A stretch of DNA of 64,000 nucleotides from Acinetobacter tibetensis (GCF_023824315.1 NZ_CP098732.1:1674001-1738000); one strand, 5' to 3'; shown: positions 16,730 to 26,301, numbered from the stretch's first letter. Notes: generated from the sequence alone by a model not told the origin. A program made the numbers and translations.

Positions 16730-18607
16730 TTAGTTGTTTAAAGTTGGAATTCGAATAATCAGCGAATTCTCGGTTTGTTTTTGATACAACTCTTCAATTT
16801 TCTCGGCACGACGCTTAATGATATTGCCTTGATTGAGATTGCCTTTATCGGTGACTTCACCCGCATCCAGTTGCGGTGGTTCAGTTTGCAGATACAGCAT
16901 AGAGACGCGATTGGAACTTCCTGTTGCATCTTTATTGTAGTGCATTAAAAATTGACGGAACCATTGCTGGATTTTTGGGTGTTTCAAAATTTCTTCAGCG
17001 CGATGTTCTGATAAAGACAGCCCTGCATAATCGGCACAGGCATCCAGTTTCGGAAAAATTAAAAAGCCAATTGCGTTTAGGTTAGACCCCGTAATACAGA
17101 CATCTTGAATCAGTAAATTTCCTTGAATTAGCACTTTATTGCGTAAGGTGCCAACATTTACAAACGTGCCTGTATTGAGTTTAAAGTCTTCTGCAATACG
17201 GCCATCGTACATCAAGCCCTGAGTTGGATCATTGACATCGACCAAGCGAACCGCATCTCCAGTATGGAAAAAGCCTTCTTCATCAAAGACTGTACTTTGC
17301 TGATCTTCATTTAAGCGCCAATAACCTTTCATGACGTGTTTGCCACGGACACAAAATTCAAGTTTGTCGCCATAAGGAACTAATTTAATTTCGCAGCCGG
17401 GTGCTGGGTAGCCAATAAAGCCTGCCATAACACGCGGGCCTGTGGTAAAGGCACAAGAGGGCGCTGTTTCGGTCATGCCAAGTCCACTCATAATGCGGAT
17501 TTTTTCACCGCAATGTTGTTGTGCAATTCGGTCTAGTCGGTTCCAGCCTGCTTCGGATAAAGCAGCACCGGCAAAAAATAAAATTTTCACTTTGGCAAAG
17601 AAGCAGTCACGCAGTTCAGCATCTTTTTCCAGTGCATCGGTGAGTTCTTCCCAACCTTTGGGTACATTTAAATAAACTGTGGGTGAAATTTCTTTTAAGT
17701 TTCGAATCGTCTCATCGAACTTGCCTGCAACAGGTTTACCATCATCGATATAGATAGTGCCGCCGTTATATAGGGCGATACCGACATTATGGCTACCGCC
17801 AAAGGTATGATGCCAAGACAACCAATCGAGCAATACAGGCGGTGTTTCTTCAAACTCTGGGAAAGTTTGTAATAACATTTGCTGATTTACACTTAACATC
17901 AAATGTGTAGTTGGGACAGCTTTCGGTAGTTTAGTCGAACCTGAGGTAAACAAAAATTTGGCAATTTGATGTTCATCTAAACGTTGATAATGCTCCTGCA
18001 CATTGGTGACAGGCGTATCTAAAAGTGATTGAAATGAAGTGCAACTTTGTTCACCTAAAATCCCTTTATTGGTAACAACTTCGATCTCCGTTTGGGTGCA
18101 ACTTTGAATAGCTTTGGCAAAGGCTTGACCATCATTGGCATAGACCATGCCCGGAGTAAGCACATCGAAAACATGTTTGAGTTTACCAAAATCTTGTGAA
18201 ATCAGTGAGTAAGCAGGGGATATGGCAGAAAATGGAACACCAGCCAACATCGCAGCCATCGACAGCGTTAAATGCTCAAGATCATTGCCCGATAAAATAA
18301 GTAAAGGGCGCTGTTCGCTCAAATTGCGATTATGTAAGGCTTGGGCAATATGCCATGCACGTTGTAAGGTGTCAGCATAATTGAGCTTGACCCACTCACC
18401 TTGAGCATTTCGTTTTGCCGCAAAAATATGCTCTGGTTTAGTTTGCGCAAAATGAATCAGACGATCAGTCAGTTTTTGTGGGTAATTTTTAAGTTGTTCT
18501 TTGGGATGAAGATACAAGACCTGATCTTTGTAAACATAATCGACATCATGACTTCCCAGTTTTACAAAGCGCTCGCGATCTTGTGATTGAGTGGCATTCA
18601 TTTGCAT
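16730..18607 (-). CDS. hcaC: Hydroxycinnamate-CoA ligase (feruloyl-CoA synthetase) HcaC
   Basis: Activates ferulate, coumarate or caffeate with ATP and CoA. About 625 aa. The AMP-binding P-loop is LFTSGSTKLPKAVP near residue 215, the adenylation motifs GLGMTETAPS and the GYWR/HTGDAV region follow. An A8-like hinge (DGRIAEDFKLNTGTFV) replaces the more common GRxKDxIK form, as is usual in feruloyl-CoA synthetases. GGAG stands 8 bases before the ATG at 18607; the frame extends to GTG 18616. Located between hcaD and hcaB. Confidence 0.87.
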   Translation of the reverse strand: MQMNATQSQDRERFVKLGSHDVDYVYKDQVLYLHPKEQLKNYPQKLTDRLIHFAQTKPEHIFAAKRNAQGEWVKLNYADTLQRAWHIAQALHNRNLSEQRPLLILSGNDLEHLTLSMAAMLAGVPFSAISPAYSLISQDFGKLKHVFDVLTPGMVYANDGQAFAKAIQSCTQTEIEVVTNKGILGEQSCTSFQSLLDTPVTNVQEHYQRLDEHQIAKFLFTSGSTKLPKAVPTTHLMLSVNQQMLLQTFPEFEETPPVLLDWLSWHHTFGGSHNVGIALYNGGTIYIDDGKPVAGKFDETIRNLKEISPTVYLNVPKGWEELTDALEKDAELRDCFFAKVKILFFAGAALSEAGWNRLDRIAQQHCGEKIRIMSGLGMTETAPSCAFTTGPRVMAGFIGYPAPGCEIKLVPYGDKLEFCVRGKHVMKGYWRLNEDQQSTVFDEEGFFHTGDAVRLVDVNDPTQGLMYDGRIAEDFKLNTGTFVNVGTLRNKVLIQGNLLIQDVCITGSNLNAIGFLIFPKLDACADYAGLSLSEHRAEEILKHPKIQQWFRQFLMHYNKDATGSSNRVSMLYLQTEPPQLDAGEVTDKGNLNQGNIIKRRAEKIEELYQKQTENSLIIRIPTLNN

Positions 18608-18693
18608 TGGTTTCACTCCATGGAAAGCGCATCACTGCGCTTTATATTTTTGCTTCATGCATTTTTATTGAATATTAAGGTCAAATCCAATTA

Positions 18694-20193
18694 CTAAATT
18701 GGATAATGACGCGGTTGTGTTTGTATGGTGATCCAACGCAATTCTGTAAATTCTGCAATCGAAGCCTTACTGCCAAAGCGCCCGTAGCCACTGGCTTTGG
18801 TTCCACCAAAAGGCATTTGTGCTTCATCGTGTACGGTTGCACCATTAATATGACAAATGCCTGAGTCAATTTGTTTCGCAACATCCAGTGCTTGTGCAAT
18901 ATTTTGACTAAACACGGCAGCAGATAAACCAAACTCACTGTCATTGGCAAGGGCAATGCCTTCTTCAATACTGCTAAAGCGTTGTACCGTGCAAACAGGG
19001 CCAAAAGATTCTTCACGATATAGCAGCATTTCGGGTTGAATATTTAAAACCAAAGTTGGTTGCATGGTGGTGTTTTGTATATGAATGCCAAGCGGTAAAT
19101 TTGCACCTTTGCTTTGCGCATCCTCTAGTAAGTGTCGAATGCGATTTGCTGCACGTTGGCTTTCCAATACACCAAGAGCATTCCCTTTAAAGGTTGGATT
19201 TCCTGCATGAATGGTACGGGTCTTTTCAATCAGTTTTTCAACAAATTGATCGGCAATCCCATCTTGAACAAGTACACGTTCAGTGGACATACAGATTTGC
19301 CCTTGGTTGAAAAAAGCACCAAACGCAACTGCATTAACAGCTTCATCAACATCAGCTTCATTCAACACTACCACAGGCGCTTTTCCACCAAGTTCGAGTA
19401 GAACTGGTTTTAAATATTTGGCCGCTGTTTCTGCAATAATTTTCCCGACTTTAGTGGATCCCGTAAAATTAATTCGTTTGACCGCAGGATGAGAAATTAA
19501 GCGTTCCACAATTTGTGGTGCATCTTCAGCAGCATGAGTAATGACATTTACCACACCATCGCCAAGACCTGCTTCATGCAACACTTGACCAATTAAACGC
19601 TGTGTTGCAGGGCAAGCTTCGGACGCTTTGAGTACCACTGTATTACCGCAGGCTAGTGGCATCGCCAACGCACGGGTGGGTAAAATCACCGGCGCATTCC
19701 ATGGCGCTATGCCAACCACAACCCCACACGGAACACGGATCCCCATTGCCATATTGCCCAGCACATCGGACGGAATAAGGCTGCCATCCATTTGTGTGGT
19801 CATGGCTGCTGCTTCACGTAACATATTGGCAGCAAGGTGGACATTGAACCCATACCATGTCGCAGTTGAACCTGTTTCACGCATCCCAATTTGAATAAAT
19901 TGATCCGTTCTGGCATCCATCAAGTCCGCTGCTTTGAGTAAACGTAAGCGGCGTTCAGTAGGAGAAAGTTTCGACCAAATAGGAAAAGCCTTTTCCGCAG
20001 ATGCTATTGCTAAATCAACATCGGCTAATGTCGCAGCCGCTGCAATACTGGCGACTTGACCATCAATCGGACTGATCCGTTCAAACGTTGCCTGATTCGA
20101 TGCATCGACAGATTGCCCGTGAATCAGCAATTGCACCTTATGAATGTTTGATGTGTCTACAGATTCATCTTGTTTTAACTGTACATTGTGCAT
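18694..20193 (-). CDS. hcaB: Aromatic aldehyde dehydrogenase HcaB (vanillin dehydrogenase type)
   Basis: NAD(P)-dependent oxidation of the vanillin, 4-hydroxybenzaldehyde or protocatechualdehyde released by HcaA. 499 aa, aldehyde dehydrogenase superfamily. The catalytic residues are visible: Asn166 (PWNAP), Glu267 (LLELGGKAP) and nucleophile Cys301 (GQIC). The cofactor-binding FTGSTKVG is at 243-250. It begins 40 bases after hcaA and belongs to the same message. Its product vanillate is the substrate of the adjacent van genes. Confidence 0.9.
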   Translation of the reverse strand: MHNVQLKQDESVDTSNIHKVQLLIHGQSVDASNQATFERISPIDGQVASIAAAATLADVDLAIASAEKAFPIWSKLSPTERRLRLLKAADLMDARTDQFIQIGMRETGSTATWYGFNVHLAANMLREAAAMTTQMDGSLIPSDVLGNMAMGIRVPCGVVVGIAPWNAPVILPTRALAMPLACGNTVVLKASEACPATQRLIGQVLHEAGLGDGVVNVITHAAEDAPQIVERLISHPAVKRINFTGSTKVGKIIAETAAKYLKPVLLELGGKAPVVVLNEADVDEAVNAVAFGAFFNQGQICMSTERVLVQDGIADQFVEKLIEKTRTIHAGNPTFKGNALGVLESQRAANRIRHLLEDAQSKGANLPLGIHIQNTTMQPTLVLNIQPEMLLYREESFGPVCTVQRFSSIEEGIALANDSEFGLSAAVFSQNIAQALDVAKQIDSGICHINGATVHDEAQMPFGGTKASGYGRFGSKASIAEFTELRWITIQTQPRHYPI

Positions 20194-20232
20194 GGGTTGT
20201 ATCCTTACTTAACCATTTTAAAAAACCAGAAA

Positions 20233-21066
20233 TTAGCCAGTACGCTTGTAGCTTTGTAAACCCGGTTTAATAGATTTTTCATCTAGGAACTGTTTCAGAC
20301 CTTCTTGGCGTCCGCCTTCGGTATCGCGATGGTTACATTGATCTAACTTGGCATATAAATAATCTTCATTTTGATCCCAAGTGAGTTCACGACAGCGTTT
20401 AAAGCCATTTTTAGCAGTACGCAATACCACAGGGTTTTTCTCTAGCAAAATATTAGCAAGTTCAGTGACTTCGGCTTTAAGTTGAGCCAAAGGTACACTT
20501 TTATTGACCAAGCCCATATTTTCCGCCTCTTTTCCACTAAAAGTCTTGCCCGTCATAATGTAATACAGCGAGGTACGGTGTCCAACAGTATCTGCCATTG
20601 CTTTACTGACCAAGTTACCCGGTGGAATCCCCCAGTTAATTTCAGATAAACCAAAGGTTGCTTCGTCTGCTGCAATGGCAAGATCACAGGCCACTAAAGG
20701 GGAGAAGCCACCACCGAAACACCATCCATTGACCATAGCGATGGTTGGTTTTGAATACATACGCAATAATTGCCACTGCCAGCGACAAGAATCACGACGG
20801 ATACGTTCTTGTACAATTTCTGGTTGACTATCTACTTCACGGAAATATTCTTTCAAATCCATGCCTGCTGTCCAAGAGTCCCCAGATCCGGTTAATACCA
20901 ACACGCGAGCGTCTTGATCAAGTTCTAATGTTTCGAGAACATCAATCATTTCACGGTTCAATGTTGGGCTCATGGCATTTTTCTTTTCTGGGCGGTTAAA
21001 AATAACCCATGCAATACCATTTTCAATTTGTACATCAACAGTTTCCCAACGGTTTTCATATGTCAT
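20233..21066 (-). CDS. hcaA: Hydroxycinnamoyl-CoA hydratase-lyase HcaA
   Basis: Crotonase-fold enzyme that hydrates feruloyl-CoA and then splits it to vanillin and acetyl-CoA. 277 aa from the ATG at 21066 with AAGGAGC 9 bases upstream; the longer frame (to 21135) would include the promoter. GSGDSWTAGMDLKEYF near residue 60 and GWCFGGGFSPLVACD near 115 form the oxyanion hole; EINWGIPPGNLVSK (about 143-156) contains the acidic residue used for hydration in this family. First gene of the hca catabolic operon, divergent from hcaK. Confidence 0.9.
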   Translation of the reverse strand: MTYENRWETVDVQIENGIAWVIFNRPEKKNAMSPTLNREMIDVLETLELDQDARVLVLTGSGDSWTAGMDLKEYFREVDSQPEIVQERIRRDSCRWQWQLLRMYSKPTIAMVNGWCFGGGFSPLVACDLAIAADEATFGLSEINWGIPPGNLVSKAMADTVGHRTSLYYIMTGKTFSGKEAENMGLVNKSVPLAQLKAEVTELANILLEKNPVVLRTAKNGFKRCRELTWDQNEDYLYAKLDQCNHRDTEGGRQEGLKQFLDEKSIKPGLQSYKRTG

Positions 21067-21111
21067 GTGCTTGCTCCTTGAATGACAGTCTGGTTGTTCT
21101 TCACCTAAATT

Positions 21112-21122
21112 AATATCAGTTA
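21112..21122. promoter_or_regulatory. Candidate HcaR operator 1 (AATATCAGTTA)
   Basis: Eleven bases, AATATCAGTTA, repeated in inverse orientation at 21243-21253. This copy is 46 bases before hcaA and overlaps a possible minus-strand promoter TTGAAT-17-TAATTT. Position in the hcaA/hcaK divergent gap makes HcaR binding plausible. Confidence 0.45.
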
Positions 21123-21242
21123 AACTTACATTCAAGTGTTTTTTGAATTATTTTGCATAAATTTTTTATACTATTGAAAAATATAATTAAAATAATTTTT
21201 ATAAAAAATAAATGAATTTTGGTATTGATTTTTAAATCAGCC

Positions 21243-21253
21243 TAACTGATATT
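21243..21253. promoter_or_regulatory. Candidate HcaR operator 2 (TAACTGATATT)
   Basis: Exact inverse copy of 21112-21122, placed 69 bases before hcaK. The two copies are 120 bases apart and each faces the gene it precedes. Same caution: binding by HcaR is inferred from position and symmetry. Confidence 0.45.
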
Positions 21254-21321
21254 TTATAGGTGTTCGATGAACAGCACAAAACAACAAGATTTCATGGAAA
21301 TATCAAAAGAAGGATTTAGTT

Positions 21322-22548
21322 ATGGATAAAGTGCATCAGCCCTCGGGAAGGGCCAAACTCACTTTGCTGTTATGTTTTGCAATCGCAATTTTTGAAGGTT
21401 TCGATCTTCAATCTATGGGAGTTGCCGCCCCACGTATGCGTGCAGAATTTATGTTGGATAATGCCCAAATGGCTTGGGCCTTTAGTGCAGCGATTATCGG
21501 AACTTTACCAGGTGCGATTATCGGTGGGCGGCTTTCCGATTATATTGGTCGTAAAAAAGTATTAATTTTCAGTATTTTGCTCTTTGGCGTCATGTCGTTA
21601 GTAACTGCCTTTGCTGCAAATTATGAACTCCTGTTAGTCATTCGTTTTCTGACTGGATTGGGTATGGGGGGTGCTTTACCCATGATGATTACTTTGGCAT
21701 CCGAGGCAGTTTCATCTGACCGTAAAGGTACCGCAGTCAGTATTATGTACAGTGGTATTCCATGTGGTGGCTTACTCACTTCTGTGGTTGCGATGCTTTT
21801 GGCTGGCGATGCAGAATGGCGTCATATCTTTTATGTGGGAGGAATCGCACCAATTCTATTAATCCCACTATTGATGAAATATCTACCTGAATCAACGGAT
21901 TACATAACCCATAAAACCCAATCGGCAACGCCTTTTTTTGAAGTGTTATTTGCTAAAGAAAGAAGAATGTCGACCATTCAAATTTGGATCAGTTTCTTCT
22001 GTACGTTGGTGGTGTTGTATTTCTTGCTGAATTGGCTGCCTCTATTGATGGGTGCGCAAGGTTTAACCAAACTGCAAGCCAATTATGTGCAAATGGGCTA
22101 TAACATTGGTGGTGTTTTTGGCTCAATTTTGATGGGCATGATGTTAGACAAAATGCGCATGAGTTTCGTAATTAAATTTATTTATCTCGGCATTTTGGTA
22201 TCCTTGTGTTGTCTGTCTTTTTCTCCAACCGTAGCAGTGCTAGCACTCTCAGCAGTGGGTTGTGGGTTATTTATTGTCGGTGGACAGTCTGCATTATATG
22301 GACTTGCTGCCATTTATTACCCAGCAGAAATGCGAGGCACAGGTGTAGGTGCAGCCGTAGCTGTTGGTCGAATTGGGTCTTTTGCAGGTCCACTCCTTGC
22401 TGGTTTTTTACTGTCATTGGGGCAAAGTGCTACGATTGTGATTGGTTCAAGTATTCCAGTGATTCTGATCGCAGCGATTTCTGCTTTGATGCTTGTCAGA
22501 AAGCCTAAACAGCCTGTACAGTTAATACAAAGTACGACAGCTCGTTAA
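21322..22548 (+). CDS. hcaK: MFS aromatic acid:proton symporter HcaK
   Basis: 408-aa, 12-segment inner-membrane carrier of the AAHS branch of the major facilitator superfamily. FEGFDLQSMGVAAPRM (about 21-36) is the typical AAHS first-helix motif with the conserved Asp, and GGRLSDYIGRKK (68-79) is the loop 2-3 MFS motif. It probably imports hydroxycinnamates. AAGAAGGA lies upstream of the ATG. Divergent from hcaA and followed by a strong terminator before hcaR. Confidence 0.87.
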   Translation: MDKVHQPSGRAKLTLLLCFAIAIFEGFDLQSMGVAAPRMRAEFMLDNAQMAWAFSAAIIGTLPGAIIGGRLSDYIGRKKVLIFSILLFGVMSLVTAFAANYELLLVIRFLTGLGMGGALPMMITLASEAVSSDRKGTAVSIMYSGIPCGGLLTSVVAMLLAGDAEWRHIFYVGGIAPILLIPLLMKYLPESTDYITHKTQSATPFFEVLFAKERRMSTIQIWISFFCTLVVLYFLLNWLPLLMGAQGLTKLQANYVQMGYNIGGVFGSILMGMMLDKMRMSFVIKFIYLGILVSLCCLSFSPTVAVLALSAVGCGLFIVGGQSALYGLAAIYYPAEMRGTGVGAAVAVGRIGSFAGPLLAGFLLSLGQSATIVIGSSIPVILIAAISALMLVRKPKQPVQLIQSTTAR

Positions 22549-22552
22549 ATAC

Positions 22553-22589
22553 AAAGAAGTATGAGAGTCCAATCTCATACTTCTTTTTT
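22553..22589 (+). terminator. Strong intrinsic terminator between hcaK and hcaR
   Basis: AAAGAAGTATGAGA (22553-22566), six-base loop, TCTCATACTTCTTT (22573-22586), then more T. It separates hcaK from hcaR although only 67 bases lie between the genes, so hcaR needs read-through or its own promoter. Confidence 0.85.
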
Positions 22590-22615
22590 AGTTTTAGATT
22601 TTATGATGAAAAATT

Positions 22616-23092
22616 ATGATGCGTTCAAATACCGTTGATAAAAAAACAGAAGATGGCCCACGTTTAAGCTATACCATCGCACGTATAGACCGAGTAATTA
22701 GTAAATATTTAACAGAACATTTAAAAGATTTAGACATCACTTTACCTCAGTTCACCGCACTCTCTGTTTTGGCCTCTAAAAATAATTTATCGAATGCTAA
22801 ACTCGCAGAACGTTCATTTATTAAGCCACAATCGGCCAATAAAATTTTGCAAGATTTATTGCAACAGCAATGGATTGAGAAAACCCCAGATCCAACCCAT
22901 GGTCGTCGTATTTTGCTTACAGTGACAGAAAGTGGTTTGGCTAAATTAACCGAGTGTAATGCGGTAGTGGAAGCGTTGGAAACTAAAATGTTGCAGGGGA
23001 TCGATATGAACTTGGCTTATTTAATTCGCAATAATTTAGACATTATGGTCAATAACTTAAAACAATCCAAAGTTGAAGCAGCTTCAGAGTGA
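22616..23092 (+). CDS. hcaR: MarR-family repressor HcaR
   Basis: 158 aa, winged helix-turn-helix (LSNAKLAERSFIKPQSANKI about residues 60-79, wing KTPDPTHGRRILL near 95). In A. baylyi HcaR represses the hca genes and is released by hydroxycinnamoyl-CoA thioesters. The gene follows hcaK behind a terminator. Two ATGs in tandem (22616 and 22619) have no strong ribosome site; either could be used. Confidence 0.82.
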   Translation: MMRSNTVDKKTEDGPRLSYTIARIDRVISKYLTEHLKDLDITLPQFTALSVLASKNNLSNAKLAERSFIKPQSANKILQDLLQQQWIEKTPDPTHGRRILLTVTESGLAKLTECNAVVEALETKMLQGIDMNLAYLIRNNLDIMVNNLKQSKVEAASE

Positions 23093-23217
23093 GCCAAGAT
23101 GAGGCTTTAATATACCCATGCATAGATGTAGATGTTTTCTCTGTTAGAAATGTATTGTCACTTGATGATTGATCTTGCTAGCATGACTTTGAAATCTTTG
23201 AACAAGTGTGGCTAGGG

Positions 23218-23901
23218 ATGTCTTCAGGGCAACAAGTTTTAATTAAATTAAGAAAAATGATTATCGCGGGTGAGCTTGAAGGCGGCAGTCGCATTGCTGA
23301 AATTCCAACAGCAGAGTTGCTTGGGGTATCCCGTCAGCCTATTCGTATGGCCTTCCGCTTGCTGGAACAAGAAGGGTTGTTAATTAAAAACCCGACACGC
23401 GGTTATACGGTACGTGAAATCTCAAATGAATTGATCAATGATGCTTTGGAAGTTCGTGGAGTACTGGAAGGTTTAGCTGCCAAAACCTTAGCAGAACAAG
23501 GTTTATCGGAACAGCAGCAGCAAACTTTAAAAAACTGTATAGAACAAATAGAGCAACTCTTTGCAGAACACACTGAATTTGGGGATGAGGAATTAGAGCG
23601 TTATCATGAATTTAACGTAATTTTCCATGACACGATTATTCAAGGTGCGCAAAATATTGCGCTTATTCAGGCCTTAGCAAAAAACAATCAATTGCCTATG
23701 GCTTCCGTTCAAGCCATTACCTATGACGAATCACGCGCTTTATCTGAATACCGTCGCTTACACTACGCGCATTTGCAGCATTGCTCTATTTATGAAGCTT
23801 TACTCCAGCGTCAATCAGGCCGTGCCGAAACTTTAATGCGAGAACATAGCAGTGTTGCGTTGTTGGGGGAGACGGTCAAAAACATATTGACTGAGGTGTA
23901 A
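23218..23901 (+). CDS. vanR: GntR-family repressor VanR
   Basis: 227 aa from ATG 23218; an in-frame GTG at 23206 is the alternative and neither has a good ribosome site. The winged helix-turn-helix is near residues 10-70 (RIAEIPTAELLGVSRQPIRM), followed by an FCD-type all-helical effector domain, the FadR/VanR arrangement. It is convergent with vanBA. GGATCC-centred palindromes like the known VanR operator lie in the vanA/vanK gap, and none is seen in front of vanR itself. Confidence 0.83.
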   Translation: MSSGQQVLIKLRKMIIAGELEGGSRIAEIPTAELLGVSRQPIRMAFRLLEQEGLLIKNPTRGYTVREISNELINDALEVRGVLEGLAAKTLAEQGLSEQQQQTLKNCIEQIEQLFAEHTEFGDEELERYHEFNVIFHDTIIQGAQNIALIQALAKNNQLPMASVQAITYDESRALSEYRRLHYAHLQHCSIYEALLQRQSGRAETLMREHSSVALLGETVKNILTEV

Positions 23902-23907
23902 TGAAAA

Positions 23908-23936
23908 ACTCCCGCTCAATCAGTTTGAGCAGGAGT
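23908..23936. terminator. Bidirectional terminator between vanR and vanB
   Basis: ACTCCCGCTCAA (23908-23919) pairs with TTGAGCAGGAGT (23925-23936) with one G-U. Convergent genes flank it, with AAAA/TTTT tracts on both sides. Confidence 0.75.
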
Positions 23937-23949
23937 AAAACGAGTGTTC

Positions 23950-24894
23950 CTATAGCTCAATCACCAAATGTTTAGATTTAGCGCGAGAGCAGCAAGGTGT
24001 GAACTGATTGTTCAAGGCACGTTCTTCGTCCGTCATAAATACGTCCCGATGATCTGGAATACCAGAAACAACACGGGTAATACAAGTACCACAGATGCCT
24101 TGTTCGCAGGATACAGGCACATCAAAACCATGCGCTAACAAGGCATGAGTTACAGTCTGTTCTGGGTGAATTTCAATTCGCTGTCCTGTGCCAGCAATTT
24201 CCAAAGTAAATGCTTCATCATTTTCCTGCTTACTTTGCTGTGCTACAAAATGCTCTTGATGCAGTTGTTCAGGTTGCCAACCTGCTGTTTCAGCCGATTG
24301 CATGACAAATTGCATAAAGCCTGTTGGCCCACAGACATACAAATGTTTGCTCGCATCGGGTTGTTGCAATACGTTTGCCATATCACATTCAGTATCAACC
24401 TGATTTTGAATGTGAAAATGAATCTGTTCTGGAAAGAGTTGGGTTAAATTGCCATAAAAGGCGATCATTTCATGGCTACGTACAAAATAATGCAATTCAA
24501 ATGGAATGTTCTGTGCTTTTAAACGGTAAGCCATTGAAAGAATAGGGGTAATCCCAATACCTCCTGCAAACAATACAGCTTTTTTTGTATTGTCATGCAA
24601 TGCAAATAAATTACGTGGCTGTCCAATACTTAATACATCACCTTCTTGATAGTCATTATGTATGCAGCGAGAACCACCACGTGAATTTTCATCGTGTAAC
24701 ACCCCAATCACATAGCGATTGTTTTCACTCGAACAATTAGAAAGTGAATATTGCCGTGTAAGTCCATTTTTAAGATGTACATCAATATGCGATCCAGCCT
24801 CAAATGACGGCAGGATCGAACCATTTGTGGAAATAAGTTCAAAGGCACGAATAGAAGGGGTAAGCTGATGAATTTTATTGATAATCACGTCCAT
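23950..24894 (-). CDS. vanB: Vanillate O-demethylase reductase subunit VanB
   Basis: Passes electrons from NAD(P)H through flavin and a 2Fe-2S cluster to VanA. 314 aa, class IA-type reductase with reversed domain order: flavin domain (RQYSLSNCS near 48-56), NAD domain (GGIGITPILSMA near 110), then plant-type ferredoxin domain with Cys263, Cys268, Cys271 and Cys302. It starts 10 bases after vanA and is co-transcribed. Confidence 0.92.
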   Translation of the reverse strand: MDVIINKIHQLTPSIRAFELISTNGSILPSFEAGSHIDVHLKNGLTRQYSLSNCSSENNRYVIGVLHDENSRGGSRCIHNDYQEGDVLSIGQPRNLFALHDNTKKAVLFAGGIGITPILSMAYRLKAQNIPFELHYFVRSHEMIAFYGNLTQLFPEQIHFHIQNQVDTECDMANVLQQPDASKHLYVCGPTGFMQFVMQSAETAGWQPEQLHQEHFVAQQSKQENDEAFTLEIAGTGQRIEIHPEQTVTHALLAHGFDVPVSCEQGICGTCITRVVSGIPDHRDVFMTDEERALNNQFTPCCSRAKSKHLVIEL

Positions 24895-24904
24895 GTTTTT
24901 ATCC

Positions 24905-25981
24905 TTAAATCACATGAATATTTGGAAATTTAGTCACTTCAGGTTTTACCGCAGCCTGTCTTTCTTCATTCAGTAAGCGCTCAATAATTTTGCGTGATTG
25001 AACTCCACCAGCATCAATGTTCAACATCAGTAATTTGCGCTGCGGATTATTGAGAATGTTTTGTTGTTGTTGCTCTAACATTTCTAAATCTTCCGTAAAG
25101 ATTTTGCCTTGTCCTTCACGAATTTGATCCGTCAATTCTGTATTTTCAGGCTGGAAGTTACGTGCCATGCCCCAAAAATACCAATGTGAAGTCTCAGTTT
25201 CAGGCGTAATAAAATCCACCACGATTGAAGACACTTTTTTGTCTTTAGGGGCGTCATAGCCACCATGACCTGCATGTGCAACACCTACTTCAATATGTAC
25301 ATTACTTGGGGCGAAGAAATGACAACGCTGCCAACGATCTACAGGGATATCATCTGCGAGCTTATTACCACGAAGTGCCATTTGCCAAAAAGGAGGAGCA
25401 ATCACATTGTCCATATAGCGTTCGGTAATGACATGATCACCCTCTACTTTGGTGATTGGCAGTGATTCATCAATTTCTTTTTGACCAATGCTGCTAGAGT
25501 GTACATAGGTTTCATGGGTTAAATCCATGAGGTTATCAATCATTAGGCGATAGTCACAATGAATGTGGAATAAGCCACCTCCATAGCTCCATTCAGGATG
25601 ATCTGCCCATTCTAGTTCGGGAAGTTTGGATTCATCAGCTTGATCTTTATCATCAGGCCAAACCCAAATAAAACCGAACTTTTCCACCACAGCATAGGCT
25701 TTATTGCATGGGAAACTGTTCACGCGTTGTGCTGGCATTGCTACAGTTTTTCCTTCACAGCCCATGACCAACCCGTGATAGCCACAAACCAAATTACCAT
25801 CTTCAACATAGCCGAGTGAAAGTGGTGCACCACGATGCGGACAGAAGTCCTCGACAGCAGCCACTTTGTTTTCTTTGCCACGGTAAAAAACTATTTTTTC
25901 ACCGCAGATAGTGCGACCTAATGGCTTGTCTTGGATTTCTTCGGGGCGGCATGCAACATACCATGCATTTTTTATGAACAT
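24905..25981 (-). CDS. vanA: Vanillate O-demethylase oxygenase subunit VanA
   Basis: Rieske non-haem iron monooxygenase that removes the methyl of vanillate as formaldehyde and gives protocatechuate. 358 aa. The Rieske ligands are Cys47, His49, Cys66 and His69 (CPHRGAP...CGYHG). The mononuclear iron site is in NLMDLTHETYVH near residue 155-166. GGAG lies 9 bases before the ATG. First gene of vanAB, divergent from the vanillate carrier. Confidence 0.93.
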   Translation of the reverse strand: MFIKNAWYVACRPEEIQDKPLGRTICGEKIVFYRGKENKVAAVEDFCPHRGAPLSLGYVEDGNLVCGYHGLVMGCEGKTVAMPAQRVNSFPCNKAYAVVEKFGFIWVWPDDKDQADESKLPELEWADHPEWSYGGGLFHIHCDYRLMIDNLMDLTHETYVHSSSIGQKEIDESLPITKVEGDHVITERYMDNVIAPPFWQMALRGNKLADDIPVDRWQRCHFFAPSNVHIEVGVAHAGHGGYDAPKDKKVSSIVVDFITPETETSHWYFWGMARNFQPENTELTDQIREGQGKIFTEDLEMLEQQQQNILNNPQRKLLMLNIDAGGVQSRKIIERLLNEERQAAVKPEVTKFPNIHVI

Positions 25982-26002
25982 TATGATGACTCCGTGTCAA
26001 TT

Positions 26003-26014
26003 ATTGGATCCAAT
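26003..26014. promoter_or_regulatory. VanR operator, perfect palindrome ATTGGATCCAAT
   Basis: A perfect 12-bp palindrome 22 bases upstream of vanA. The same sequence is the VanR operator of the Caulobacter crescentus vanillate system as I know it. Three related sites follow within 300 bases. Confidence 0.75.
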
Positions 26015-26120
26015 TTATGTCGATTTAATGGTCTTGTCAAATGTCATCTGGCATTTTTTATGATTTTTAGTTTGTAAGTTATTGGTTTTAGCAAGTTACA
26101 TATTTTATGAAGCTCACTTT

Positions 26121-26130
26121 ATGGATCCAT
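26121..26130. promoter_or_regulatory. VanR operator-like palindrome ATGGATCCAT
   Basis: Ten-base perfect palindrome with the same GGATCC core as the site at 26003. It lies in the middle of the vanA/vanK gap. Confidence 0.55.
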
Positions 26131-26166
26131 TTTACCGTTAGATTTGGATTCTTGGTTTTCTGACAA

Positions 26167-26176
26167 ATGGATCCAT
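26167..26176. promoter_or_regulatory. VanR operator-like palindrome ATGGATCCAT
   Basis: Identical to the ten bases at 26121-26130; centre-to-centre distance 46 bases, which is a little over four helical turns. Confidence 0.55.
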
Positions 26177-26301
26177 ACATCGTGATTTTGAAACTTTTAA
26201 AATCATTTTCGCCTTTATGCTAATAATCATGCCTAATTAATAATTTGATTTATATGAGTTTTTAACTATGTGATAAAAAACCAAATAAATTAGTTGATTT
26301 T

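Noticed and set aside
18650..18670. ATGCATTTTTATTG, similar to the shared aspA/ansB palindrome
   Set aside because: It keeps only the left half (ATGCATTTTT) and lacks the right TGCAT arm; its place between hcaC and hcaB has no promoter logic.
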